64,000 bases of DNA from Peronospora farinosa (Eukaryota > Oomycota > Peronosporomycetes > Peronosporales > Peronosporaceae). A model generated the notes under the pieces. The model saw nothing but the letters and a program-made list of their open reading frames with translations, was not told the origin of the DNA and made no database searches. The translations under genes were made by a program, and so were the position numbers. The DNA is taken from contig CANTFK010000991.1 in assembly GCA_947646735.1 (NCBI GenBank), forward strand, positions 372,001 to 436,000. The letters run 5' to 3'. This document shows positions 54,067-64,000 of this stretch, piece after piece (the first letter of the stretch is position 1; each line of letters starts with the position of its first letter).

Positions 54067-54138
54067 TGGACACACCGGGGATTGAACCCGGGGCCTTCCG
54101 CTTGCAAAGCGGACGCGCTACCACTGCGCTATGCGCCC
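54067..54138 (-). tRNA. tRNA-Ala(TGC), copy 15
   Basis: As copy 1. Left spacer T/GGTGTATG/T/A/A. Confidence 0.97.
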
Positions 54139-54473
54139 AGCAATTACATATCAAACTGCCGCAATACAAACAACGCTTTCTCGACCACATACGCACCTCT
54201 GCACGCACCCCAACATTGTACACGCATGGCTACAGGTGATCATCGTCGACTTCTATGCGTCTATCCATTCAAAACGCAGGTTCATCATCGCAGATCCACT
54301 ACCAGGCAACGTCTGTCAAAACCGTCGGCCTGCTTCTGTAGCCACACACAGCCACGCTGGTGTATGTGGCTCGAAGAGCATCATCGGCTTGCCTACTCCG
54401 ACCATGAAGATAGTGTTCAAGGGCAGTGAAGCCGTTTCACAGGCAGCAAGCGGAGGTGAGTCGAAGAAAGAGT

Positions 54474-54545
54474 TGGACACACCGGGGATTGAACCCGGGG
54501 CCTTCCGCTTGCAAAGCGGACGCGCTACCACTGCGCTATGCGCCC
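54474..54545 (-). tRNA. tRNA-Ala(TGC), copy 16
   Basis: As copy 1. Left spacer T/GGTGTATG/G/A/G. Confidence 0.97.
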
Positions 54546-54880
54546 AGCAATTACATATCAAACTGCCGCAATACAAACAACGCTTTCTCGACCACATACG
54601 CACCTCTGCACGCACCCCAACATTGTACACGCATGGCTACAGGTGATCATCGTCGACTTCTATGCGTCTATCCATTCAAAACGCAGGTTCATCATCGCAG
54701 ATCCACTACCAGGCAACGTCTGTCAAAACCGTCGGCCTGCTTCTGTAGCCACACACAGCCACGCTGGTGTATGTGGCTCGAAGAGCATCATCGGCTTGCC
54801 TACTCCTACCATGAAGATAGTGTTCAAGGGCAGTGAAGCCGTTTCACAGGCAGCAAGCGGAGGTGAGTCGAAGAAAGAGT

Positions 54881-54952
54881 TGGACACACCGGGGATTGAA
54901 CCCGGGGCCTTCCGCTTGCAAAGCGGACGCGCTACCACTGCGCTATGCGCCC
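54881..54952 (-). tRNA. tRNA-Ala(TGC), copy 17
   Basis: As copy 1. Left spacer T/GGTGTATG/T/A/G. Confidence 0.97.
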
Positions 54953-55287
54953 AGCAATTACATATCAAACTGCCGCAATACAAACAACGCTTTCTCGACC
55001 ACATACGCACCTCTACACGCACCCCAACATTGTACACGCATGGCTACAGGTGATCATCGTCGACTTCTATGCGTCTATCCATTCAAAACGCAGGTTCATC
55101 ATCGCAGATCCACTACCAGGCAACGTCTGTCAAAACCGTCGGCCTGCTTCTGTAGCCACACACAGCCACGCTGGTGGATGTGGCTCGAAGAGCATCATCG
55201 GCTTGCCTACTCCTACCATGAAGATAGTGTTCAAGGGCAGTGAAGCCGTTTCACAGGCAGCAAGCGGAGGTGAGTCGAAGAAAGAGT

Positions 55288-55359
55288 TGGACACACCGGG
55301 GATTGAACCCGGGGCCTTCCGCTTGCAAAGCGGACGCGCTACCACTGCGCTATGCGCCC
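55288..55359 (-). tRNA. tRNA-Ala(TGC), copy 18
   Basis: As copy 1. Left spacer T/GGTGGATG/T/A/G; GGTGGATG occurs only here and before copy 19 and is intermediate between GGTGTATG and GGTGGACG. Confidence 0.97.
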
Positions 55360-55694
55360 AGCAATTACATATCAAACTGCCGCAATACAAACAACGCTTT
55401 CTCGACCACATACGCACCTCTACACGCACCCCAACATTGTACACGCATGGCTACAGGTGATCATCGTCGACTTCTATGCGTCTATCCATTCAAAACGCAG
55501 GTTCATCATCGCAGATCCACTACCAGGCAACGTCTGTCAAAACCGTCGGCCTGCTTCTGTAGCCACACACAGCCACGCTGGTGGATGTGGCTCGAAGAGC
55601 ATCATCGGCTTGCCTACTCCGACCATGAAGATAGTGTTCAAGGGCAGTGAAGCCGTTTCACAGGCAGCAAGCGGAGGTGAGTCGAAGAAAGAGT

Positions 55695-55766
55695 TGGACA
55701 CACCGGGGATTGAACCCGGGGCCTTCCGCTTGCAAAGCGGACGCGCTACCACTGCGCTATGCGCCC
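55695..55766 (-). tRNA. tRNA-Ala(TGC), copy 19
   Basis: As copy 1. Left spacer T/GGTGGATG/G/A/G. Confidence 0.97.
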
Positions 55767-56101
55767 AGCAATTACATATCAAACTGCCGCAATACAAACA
55801 ACGCTTTCTCGACCACATACACACCTCTACACGCACCCCAACATTGTACACGCATGGCTACAGGTGATCATCGTCGACTTCTATGCGTCTATCCATTCAA
55901 AACGCAGGTTCATCATCGCAGATCCACTACCAGGCAACGTCTGTCAAAACCGTCGGCCTGCTTCTGTAGCCACACACAGCCACGCTGGTGGACGTGGCTC
56001 GAAGAGCATCATCGGCTTGCCTACTCCTACCATGAAGATAGTGTTCAAGGGCAGTGATGCCGTTTCACAGGCAGCAAGCGGAGGTGAGTCGAAGAAAGAG
56101 T

Positions 56102-56173
56102 TGGACACACCGGGGATTGAACCCGGGGCCTTCCGCTTGCAAAGCGGACGCGCTACCACTGCGCTATGCGCCC
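56102..56173 (-). tRNA. tRNA-Ala(TGC), copy 20
   Basis: As copy 1. Left spacer T/GGTGGACG/T/T/G; from here on every unit is GGTGGACG. Confidence 0.97.
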
Positions 56174-56508
56174 AGCAATTACATATCAAACTGCCGCAAT
56201 ACAAACAACGCTTTCTCGACCACATACACACCTCTACACGCACCCCAACATTGTACACGCATGGCTACAGGTGATCATCGTCGACTTCTATGCGTCTATC
56301 CATTCAAAACGCAGGTTCATCATCGCAGATCCACTACCAGGCAACGTCTGTCAAAACCGTCGGCCTGCTTCTGTAGCCACACACAGCCACGCTGGTGGAC
56401 GTGGCTCGAAGAGCATCATCGGCTTGCCTACTCCGACCATGAAGATAGTGTTCAAGGGCAGTGAAGCCGTTTCACAGGCAGCAAGCGGAGGTGAGTCGAA
56501 GAAAGAGT

Positions 56509-56580
56509 TGGACACACCGGGGATTGAACCCGGGGCCTTCCGCTTGCAAAGCGGACGCGCTACCACTGCGCTATGCGCCC
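56509..56580 (-). tRNA. tRNA-Ala(TGC), copy 21
   Basis: As copy 1. Left spacer T/GGTGGACG/G/A/G. Confidence 0.97.
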
Positions 56581-56915
56581 AGCAATTACATATCAAACTG
56601 CCGCAATACAAACAACGCTTTCTCGACCACATACACACCTCTACACGCACCCCAACATTGTACACGCATGGCTACAGGTGATCATCGTCGACTTCTATGC
56701 GTCTATCCATTCAAAACGCAGGTTCATCATCGCAGATCCACTACCAGGCAACGTCTGTCAAAACCGTCGGCCTGCTTCTGTAGCCACACACAGCCACGCT
56801 GGTGGACGTGGCTCGAAGAGCATCATCGGCTTGCCTACTCCTACCATGAAGATAGTGTTCAAGGGCAGTGAAGCCGTTTCACAGGCAGCAAGCGGAGGTG
56901 AGTCGAAGAAAGAGT

Positions 56916-56987
56916 TGGATACACCGGGGATTGAACCCGGGGCCTTCCGCTTGCAAAGCGGACGCGCTACCACTGCGCTATGCGCCC
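56916..56987 (-). tRNA. tRNA-Ala(TGC), copy 22, acceptor-stem variant
   Basis: One change from copy 1: base 69 is A instead of G (plus strand GGATACA), giving a C4-A69 mismatch in the acceptor stem next to the G3:U70 identity pair. Probably still charged but perhaps less stable. Left spacer T/GGTGGACG/T/A/G. Confidence 0.95.
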
Positions 56988-57322
56988 AGCAATTACATAT
57001 CAAACTGCCGCAATACAAACAACGCTTTCTCGACCACATACACACCTCTACACGCACCCCAACATTGTACACGCATGGCTACAGGTGATCATCGTCGACT
57101 TCTATGCGTCTATCCATTCAAAACGCAGGCTCATCATCGCAGATCCACTACCAGGCAACGTCTGTCAAAACCGTCGGCCTGCTTCTGTAGCCACACACAG
57201 CCACGCTGGTGGACGTGGCTCGAAGAGCATCATCGGCTTGCCTACTCCGACCATGAAGATAGTGTTCAAGGGCAGTGAAGCCGTTTCACAGGCAGCAAGC
57301 GGAGGTGAGTCGAAGAAAGAGT

Positions 57323-57394
57323 TGGACACACCGGGGATTGAACCCGGGGCCTTCCGCTTGCAAAGCGGACGCGCTACCACTGCGCTATGCGCCC
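57323..57394 (-). tRNA. tRNA-Ala(TGC), copy 23
   Basis: As copy 1. Left spacer C/GGTGGACG/G/A/G. Confidence 0.97.
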
Positions 57395-57729
57395 AGCAAT
57401 TACATATCAAACTGCCGCAATACAAACAACGCTTTCTCGACCACATACACACCTCTACACGCACCCCAACATTGTACACGCATGGCTACAGGTGATCATC
57501 GTCGACTTCTATGCGTCTATCCATTCAAAACGCAGGTTCATCATCGCAGATCCACTACCAGGCAACGTCTGTCAAAACCGTCGGCCTGCTTCTGTAGCCA
57601 CACACAGCCACGCTGGTGGACGTGGCTCGAAGAGCATCATCGGCTTGCCTACTCCTACCATGAAGATAGTGTTCAAGGGCAGTGAAGCCGTTTCACAGGC
57701 AGCAAGCGGAGGTGAGTCGAAGAAAGAGT

Positions 57730-57801
57730 TGGACACACCGGGGATTGAACCCGGGGCCTTCCGCTTGCAAAGCGGACGCGCTACCACTGCGCTATGCGCC
57801 C
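57730..57801 (-). tRNA. tRNA-Ala(TGC), copy 24
   Basis: As copy 1. Left spacer T/GGTGGACG/T/A/G. Confidence 0.97.
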
Positions 57802-58136
57802 AGCAATTACATATCAAACTGCCGCAATACAAACAACGCTTTCTCGACCACATACACACCTCTACACGCACCCCAACATTGTACACGCATGGCTACAGGT
57901 GATCATCGTCGACTTCTATGCGTCTATCCATTCAAAACGCAGGTTCATCATCGCAGATCCACTACCAGGCAACGTCTGTCAAAACCGTCGGCCTGCTTCT
58001 GTAGCCACACACAGCCACGCTGGTGGACGTGGCTCGAAGAGCATCATCGGCTTGCCTACTCCTACCATGAAGATAGTGTTCAAGGGCAGTGAAGCCGTTT
58101 CACAGGCAGCAAGCGGAGGTGAGTCGAAGAAAGAGT

Positions 58137-58208
58137 TGGACACACCGGGGATTGAACCCGGGGCCTTCCGCTTGCAAAGCGGACGCGCTACCACTGCGCT
58201 ATGCGCCC
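58137..58208 (-). tRNA. tRNA-Ala(TGC), copy 25
   Basis: As copy 1. Left spacer T/GGTGGACG/T/A/G, same as copy 24. Confidence 0.97.
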
Positions 58209-58543
58209 AGCAATTACATATCAAACTGCCGCAATACAAACAACGCTTTCTCGACCACATACACACCTCTACACGCACCCCAACATTGTACACGCATGGC
58301 TACAGGTGATCATCGTCGACTTCTATGCGTCTATCCATTCAAAACGCAGGCTCATCATCGCAGATCCACTACCAGGCAACGTCTGTCAAAACCGTCGGCC
58401 TGCTTCTGTAGCCACACACAGCCACGCTGGTGGACGTGGCTCGAAGAGCATCATCGGCTTGCCTACTCCGACCATGAAGATAGTGTTCAAGGGCAGTGAA
58501 GCCGTTTCACAGGCAGCAAGCGGAGGTGAGTCGAAGAAAGAGT

Positions 58544-58615
58544 TGGACACACCGGGGATTGAACCCGGGGCCTTCCGCTTGCAAAGCGGACGCGCTACCA
58601 CTGCGCTATGCGCCC
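58544..58615 (-). tRNA. tRNA-Ala(TGC), copy 26
   Basis: As copy 1. Left spacer C/GGTGGACG/G/A/G. Confidence 0.97.
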
Positions 58616-58950
58616 AGCAATTACATATCAAACTGCCGCAATACAAACAACGCTTTCTCGACCACATACACACCTCTACACGCACCCCAACATTGTACAC
58701 GCATGGCTACAGGTGATCATCGTCGACTTCTATGCGTCTATCCATTCAAAACGCAGGTTCATCATCGCAGATCCACTACCAGGCAACGTCTGTCAAAACC
58801 GTCGGCCTGCTTCTGTAGCCACACACAGCCACGCTGGTGGACGTGGCTCGAAGAGCATCATCGGCTTGCCTACTCCGACCATGAAGATAGTGTTCAAGGG
58901 CAGTGATGCCGTTTCACAGGCAGCAAGCGGAGGTGAGTCGAAGAAAGAGT

Positions 58951-59022
58951 TGGACACACCGGGGATTGAACCCGGGGCCTTCCGCTTGCAAAGCGGACGC
59001 GCTACCACTGCGCTATGCGCCC
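58951..59022 (-). tRNA. tRNA-Ala(TGC), copy 27
   Basis: As copy 1. Left spacer T/GGTGGACG/G/T/G. Confidence 0.97.
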
Positions 59023-59357
59023 AGCAATTACATATCAAACTGCCGCAATACAAACAACGCTTTCTCGACCACATACACACCTCTACACGCACCCCAACAT
59101 TGTACACGCATGGCTACAGGTGATCATCGTCGACTTCTATGCGTCTATCCATTCAAAACGCAGGCTCATCATCGCAGATCCACTACCAGGCAACGTCTGT
59201 CAAAACCGTCGGCCTGCTTCTGTAGCCACACACAGCCACGCTGGTGGACGTGGCTCGAAGAGCATCATCGGCTTGCCTACTCCGACCATGAAGATAGTGT
59301 TCAAGGGCAGTGATGCCGTTTCACAGGCAGCAAGCGGAGGTGAGTCGAAGAAAGAGT

Positions 59358-59429
59358 TGGACACACCGGGGATTGAACCCGGGGCCTTCCGCTTGCAAAG
59401 CGGACGCGCTACCACTGCGCTATGCGCCC
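59358..59429 (-). tRNA. tRNA-Ala(TGC), copy 28
   Basis: As copy 1. Left spacer C/GGTGGACG/G/T/G. Confidence 0.97.
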
Positions 59430-59764
59430 AGCAATTACATATCAAACTGCCGCAATACAAACAACGCTTTCTCGACCACATACACACCTCTACACGCACC
59501 CCAACATTGTACACGCATGGCTACAGGTGATCATCGTCGACTTCTATGCGTCTATCCATTCAAAACGCAGGTTCATCATCGCAGATCCACTACCAGGCAA
59601 CGTCTGTCAAAACCGTCGGCCTGCTTCTGTAGCCACACACAGCCACGCTGGTGGACGTGGCTCGAAGAGCATCATCGGCTTGCCTACTCCGACCATGAAG
59701 ATAGTGTTCAAGGGCAGTGAAGCCGTTTCACAGGCAGCAAGCGGAGGTGAGTCGAAGAAAGAGT

Positions 59765-59836
59765 TGGATACACCGGGGATTGAACCCGGGGCCTTCCGCT
59801 TGCAAAGCGGACGCGCTACCACTGCGCTATGCGCCC
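59765..59836 (-). tRNA. tRNA-Ala(TGC), copy 29, acceptor-stem variant
   Basis: Same G69A change as copy 22, exactly seven units (2849 bases) away, so the two probably descend from one duplicated block. Left spacer T/GGTGGACG/G/A/G. Confidence 0.95.
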
Positions 59837-60159
59837 AGCAATTACATATCAAACTGCCGCAATACAAACAACGCTTTCTCGACCACATACACACCTCTAC
59901 ACGCACCCCAACATTGTACACGCATGGCTACAGGTGATCATCGTCGACTTCTATGCGTCTATCCATTCAAAACGCAGGCTCATCATCGCAGATCCACTAC
60001 CAGGCAACGTCTGTCAAAACCGTCGGCCTGCTTCTGTAGCCACACACAGCCACGCTGGTGGACGTGGCTCGAAGAGCATCATCGGCTTGCCTACTCCGAC
60101 CATGAAGATAGTGGAAGCCGTTTCACAGGCAGCAAGCGGAGGTGAGTCGAAGAAAGAGT

Positions 60160-60231
60160 TGGACACACCGGGGATTGAACCCGGGGCCTTCCGCTTGCAA
60201 AGCGGACGCGCTACCACTGCGCTATGCGCCC
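60160..60231 (-). tRNA. tRNA-Ala(TGC), copy 30
   Basis: As copy 1. Left spacer C/GGTGGACG/G with a 12-base deletion of the TTCAAGGGCAGT block near 60115. Confidence 0.97.
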
Positions 60232-60566
60232 AGCAATTACATATCAAACTGCCGCAATACAAACAACGCTTTCTCGACCACATACACACCTCTACACGCA
60301 CCCCAACATTGTACACGCATGGCTACAGGTGATCATCGTCGACTTCTATGCGTCTATCCATTCAAAACGCAGGTTCATCATCGCAGATCCACTACCAGGC
60401 AACGTCTGTCAAAACCGTCGGCCTGCTTCTGTAGCCACACACAGCCACGCTGGTGGACGTGGCTCGAAGAGCATCATCGGCTTGCCTACTCCTACCATGA
60501 AGATAGTGTTCAAGGGCAGTGAAGCCGTTTCACAGGCAGCAAGCGGAGGTGAGTCGAAGAAAGAGT

Positions 60567-60638
60567 TGGACACACCGGGGATTGAACCCGGGGCCTTCCG
60601 CTTGCAAAGCGGACGCGCTACCACTGCGCTATGCGCCC
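60567..60638 (-). tRNA. tRNA-Ala(TGC), copy 31
   Basis: As copy 1. Left spacer T/GGTGGACG/T/A/G. Confidence 0.97.
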
Positions 60639-60960
60639 AGCAATTACATATCAAACTGCCGCAATACAAACAACGCTTTCTCGACCACATACACACCTCT
60701 ACACGCACCCCAACATTGTACACGCATGGCTACAGGTGATCATCGTCGACTTCTATGCGTCTATCCATTCAAAACGCAGGCTCATCATCGCAGATCCACT
60801 ACCAGGCAACGTCTGTCAAAACCGTCGGCCTGCTTCTGTAGCCACACACAGCCACGCTGGTGGACGTGGCTCGAAGAGCATCATCGGCTTGCCTACTCCG
60901 ACCATGAAGATAGTGAAGCCGTTTCACAGGCAGCAAGCGGAGGTGAGTCGAAGAAAGAGT

Positions 60961-61032
60961 TGGACACACCGGGGATTGAACCCGGGGCCTTCCGCTTGCA
61001 AAGCGGACGCGCTACCACTGCGCTATGCGCCC
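60961..61032 (-). tRNA. tRNA-Ala(TGC), copy 32
   Basis: As copy 1. Left spacer C/GGTGGACG/G with a 13-base deletion between two AGTG direct repeats near 60914. Confidence 0.97.
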
Positions 61033-61367
61033 AGCAATTACATATCAAACTGCCGCAATACAAACAACGCTTTCTCGACCACATACACACCTCTACACGC
61101 ACCCCAACATTGTACACGCATGGCTACAGGTGATCATCGTCGACTTCTATGCGTCTATCCATTCAAAACGCAGGTTCATCATCGCAGATCCACTACCAGG
61201 CAACGTCTGTCAAAACCGTCGGCCTGCTTCTGTAGCCACACACAGCCACGCTGGTGGACGTGGCTCGAAGAGCATCATCGGCTTGCCTACTCCTACCATG
61301 AAGATAGTGTTCAAGGGCAGTGAAGCCGTTTCACAGGCAGCAAGCGGAGGTGAGTCGAAGAAAGAGT

Positions 61368-61439
61368 TGGACACACCGGGGATTGAACCCGGGGCCTTCC
61401 GCTTGCAAAGCGGACGCGCTACCACTGCGCTATGCGCCC
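61368..61439 (-). tRNA. tRNA-Ala(TGC), copy 33
   Basis: As copy 1. Left spacer T/GGTGGACG/T/A/G. Confidence 0.97.
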
Positions 61440-61774
61440 AGCAATTACATATCAAACTGCCGCAATACAAACAACGCTTTCTCGACCACATACACACCTC
61501 TACACGCACCCCAACATTGTACACGCATGGCTACAGGTGATCATCGTCGACTTCTATGCGTCTATCCATTCAAAACGCAGGTTCATCATCGCAGATCCAC
61601 TACCAGGCAACGTCTGTCAAAACCGTCGGCCTGCTTCTGTAGCCACACACAGCCACGCTGGTGGACGTGGCTCGAAGAGCATCATCGGCTTGCCTACTCC
61701 TACCATGAAGATAGTGTTCAAGGGCAGTGAAGCCGTTTCACAGGCAGCAAGCGGAGGTGAGTCGAAGAAAGAGT

Positions 61775-61846
61775 TGGACACACCGGGGATTGAACCCGGG
61801 GCCTTCCGCTTGCAAAGCGGACGCGCTACCACTGCGCTATGCGCCC
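61775..61846 (-). tRNA. tRNA-Ala(TGC), copy 34
   Basis: As copy 1. Left spacer T/GGTGGACG/T/A/G; starts a block that repeats copies 31-32 at 1208 bases distance. Confidence 0.97.
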
Positions 61847-62168
61847 AGCAATTACATATCAAACTGCCGCAATACAAACAACGCTTTCTCGACCACATAC
61901 ACACCTCTACACGCACCCCAACATTGTACACGCATGGCTACAGGTGATCATCGTCGACTTCTATGCGTCTATCCATTCAAAACGCAGGCTCATCATCGCA
62001 GATCCACTACCAGGCAACGTCTGTCAAAACCGTCGGCCTGCTTCTGTAGCCACACACAGCCACGCTGGTGGACGTGGCTCGAAGAGCATCATCGGCTTGC
62101 CTACTCCGACCATGAAGATAGTGAAGCCGTTTCACAGGCAGCAAGCGGAGGTGAGTCGAAGAAAGAGT

Positions 62169-62240
62169 TGGACACACCGGGGATTGAACCCGGGGCCTTC
62201 CGCTTGCAAAGCGGACGCGCTACCACTGCGCTATGCGCCC
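62169..62240 (-). tRNA. tRNA-Ala(TGC), copy 35
   Basis: As copy 1. Left spacer has the same 13-base deletion as copy 32. Confidence 0.97.
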
Positions 62241-62575
62241 AGCAATTACATATCAAACTGCCGCAATACAAACAACGCTTTCTCGACCACATACACACCT
62301 CTACACGCACCCCAACATTGTACACGCATGGCTACAGGTGATCATTGTCGACTTCTATGCGTCTATCCATTCAAAACGCAGGCTCATCATCGCAGATCCA
62401 CTACCAGGCAACGTCTGTCAAAACCGTCGGCCTGCTTCTGTAGCCACACACAGCCACGCTGGTGGACGTGGCTCGAAGAGCATCATCGGCTTGCCTACTC
62501 CGACCATGAAGATAGTGTTCAAGGGCAGTGATGCCGTTTCACAGGCAGCAAGCGGAGGTGAGTCGAAGAAAGAGT

Positions 62576-62647
62576 TGGACACACCGGGGATTGAACCCGG
62601 GGCCTTCCGCTTGCAAAGCGGACGCGCTACCACTGCGCTATGCGCCC
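62576..62647 (-). tRNA. tRNA-Ala(TGC), copy 36
   Basis: As copy 1. Left spacer C/GGTGGACG/G/T/G; GATCATTGTCGAC replaces GATCATCGTCGAC from here to the window end (also seen once after copy 1). Confidence 0.97.
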
Positions 62648-62982
62648 AGCAATTACATATCAAACTGCCGCAATACAAACAACGCTTTCTCGACCACATA
62701 CGCACCTCTACACGCACCCCAACATTGTACACGCATGGCTACAGGTGATCATTGTCGACTTCTATGCGTCTATCCATTCAAAACGCAGGCTCATCATCGC
62801 AGATCCACTACCAGGCAACGTCTGTCAAAACCGTCGGCCTGCTTCTGTAGCCACACACAGCCACGCTGGTGGACGTGGCTCGAAGAGCATCATCGGCTTG
62901 CCTACTCCGACCATGAAGATAGTGTTCAAAGGCAGTGATGCCGTTTCACAGGCAGCAAGCGGAGGTGAGTCGAAGAAAGAGT

Positions 62983-63054
62983 TGGACACACCGGGGATTG
63001 AACCCGGGGCCTTCCGCTTGCAAAGCGGACGCGCTACCACTGCGCTATGCGCCC
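62983..63054 (-). tRNA. tRNA-Ala(TGC), copy 37
   Basis: As copy 1. Left spacer C/GGTGGACG/G/T/G with TTCAAAGGC in place of TTCAAGGGC. Confidence 0.97.
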
Positions 63055-63377
63055 AGCAATTACATATCAAACTGCCGCAATACAAACAACGCTTTCTCGA
63101 CCACATACACACCTCTACACGCACCCCAACATTGTACACGCATGGCTACAGGTGATCATTGTCGACTTCTATGCGTCTATCCATTCAAAACGCAGGCTCA
63201 TCATCGCAGATCCACTACCAGGCAACGTCTGTCAAAACCGTCGGCCTGCTTCTGTAGCCACACACAGCCACGCTGGTGGACGTGGCTCGAAGAGCATCAT
63301 CGGCTTGCCTACTCCGACCATGAAGATAGTGATAGCCGTTTCACAGGCAGCAAGCGGAGGTGAGTCGAAGAAAGAGT

Positions 63378-63449
63378 TGGACACACCGGGGATTGAACCC
63401 GGGGCCTTCCGCTTGCAAAGCGGACGCGCTACCACTGCGCTATGCGCCC
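63378..63449 (-). tRNA. tRNA-Ala(TGC), copy 38
   Basis: As copy 1. Left spacer C/GGTGGACG/G with a third kind of 12-base deletion leaving GTGATAGCC near 63330. Confidence 0.97.
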
Positions 63450-63784
63450 AGCAATTACATATCAAACTGCCGCAATACAAACAACGCTTTCTCGACCACA
63501 TACACACCTCTACACGCACCCCAACATTGTACACGCATGGCTACAGGTGATCATTGTCGACTTCTATGCGTCTATCCATTCAAAACGCAGGCTCATCATC
63601 GCAGATCCACTACCAGGCAACGTCTGTCAAAATCGTCGGCCTGCTTCTGTAGCCACACACAGCCACGCTGGTGGACGTGGCTCGAAGAGCATCATCGGCT
63701 TGCCTACTCCGACCATGAAGATAGTGTTCAAAGGCAGTGATGCCGTTTCACAGGCAGCAAACGGAGGTGAGTCGAAGAAAGAGT

Positions 63785-63856
63785 TGGACACACCGGGGAT
63801 TGAACCCGGGGCCTTCCGCTTGCAAAGCGGACGCGCTACCACTGCGCTATGCGCCC
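63785..63856 (-). tRNA. tRNA-Ala(TGC), copy 39
   Basis: As copy 1. Left spacer C/GGTGGACG/G/T/A with TTCAAAGGC and a C to T change (AAATCGTCGG). The next unit is cut by the window end. Confidence 0.97.
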
Positions 63857-64000
63857 AGCAATTACATATCAAACTGCCGCAATACAAACAACGCTTTCTC
63901 GACCACATACGCACCTCTACACGCACCCCAACATTGTACACGCATGGCTACAGGTGATCATTGTCGACTTCTATGCGTCTATCCATTCAAAACGCAGGCT

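Larger units (their letters stand above)
48160..64000 (-). repeat. Tandem array of 407-bp units, each with one tRNA-Ala(TGC) gene
   Basis: 39 tRNA genes in view, all on the minus strand. Spacing is 407 between all copies except before copies 30 and 38 (395) and 32 and 35 (394). The first unit (48160-48440) has the most diverged spacer; homology to the unit begins within CTATC near 48160, where TE-G homology ends. The array continues past 64000. Spacer haplotypes given with each tRNA list five sites in the spacer left of it: GCAGG(T/C)TCATC / the 8 bases after CCACGCTG minus one (GTTGTATG, GGTGTATG, GGTGTACG, GGTGGATG or GGTGGACG) / ACTCC(T/G)ACC / GTGA(A/T)GCC / GCAA(A/G)CGGAGG. 407 is not a multiple of three, so long frames seen in the repeat have no constant phase and are not genes. 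Confidence 0.97.

Noticed and set aside
48278..64000. Recurring frames of about 171 and 136 codons (plus) and 104 codons (minus) in each array unit
   Set aside because: They cross the tRNA gene, contain its translation in all copies, and the 407-base period shifts phase. They are by-products of the repeat.
48160..64000. CRISPR-like repeat array
   Set aside because: Units are 407 bases and contain a tRNA; no short repeats with unique spacers, and the context is eukaryotic.

Overview
This window looks like a repeat-rich accessory region from a plant-associated oomycete of the Peronosporales (Phytophthora or downy-mildew type). The evidence is an RXLR-dEER secreted effector gene on the minus strand at 20472-21068, a second short secreted protein with a degenerate RXLR-like motif at 9933-10358, oomycete-type initiator sequences (TCATTTY) just upstream of both, and chromodomain Ty3/Gypsy retrotransposons. 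I cannot name the species from the sequence alone.

Layout: 1-7561 TE-A (family 1 Ty3/Gypsy, plus strand, 5' LTR almost wholly outside the window); 7562-10854 host island with a GT71-like mannosyltransferase and the RXLR-like gene; 10855-14134 family 2 LTR remnant and TE-B, whose middle segment is inverted; 14135-19266 TE-C (family 1, minus, 3' truncated); 19267-22900 second host island with the RXLR effector gene and a LINE relic; 22901-30854 TE-D (family 3, both LTRs); 30957-44580 TE-E (family 2, minus), whose 3' LTR is split by the insertion of TE-F (family 1, plus, 31234-40634, 5-bp target duplication AAGTC); 44629-48160 TE-G (family 2, plus, internally deleted); 48160-64000 a tandem array of 407-bp units, each with one minus-strand tRNA-Ala(TGC) gene, 39 copies in view and running off the window end.

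All retroelement pol genes are broken by frameshifts or stops; TE-F gag is the only full-length retroelement frame I found. Only three host-type protein genes look intact.

Three observations stand out. First, the tRNA-Ala array, whose tRNA sequence is almost invariant while spacers drift and deletions spread through groups of units. Second, all three retroelement families carry long reading frames on the strand opposite to pol in the 3' end of the element, with the same layout (basic start, a short PI-containing block, C-terminal heptad-rich helix lying opposite the linker between the GPY/F module and the chromodomain); this may be an unrecognised antisense gene. Third, TE-D is saturated with short perfect inverted repeats, and hairpins in the LTRs of all three families change both arms together between copies, which points to a templated, palindrome-making mutation process or to selection on RNA structure.
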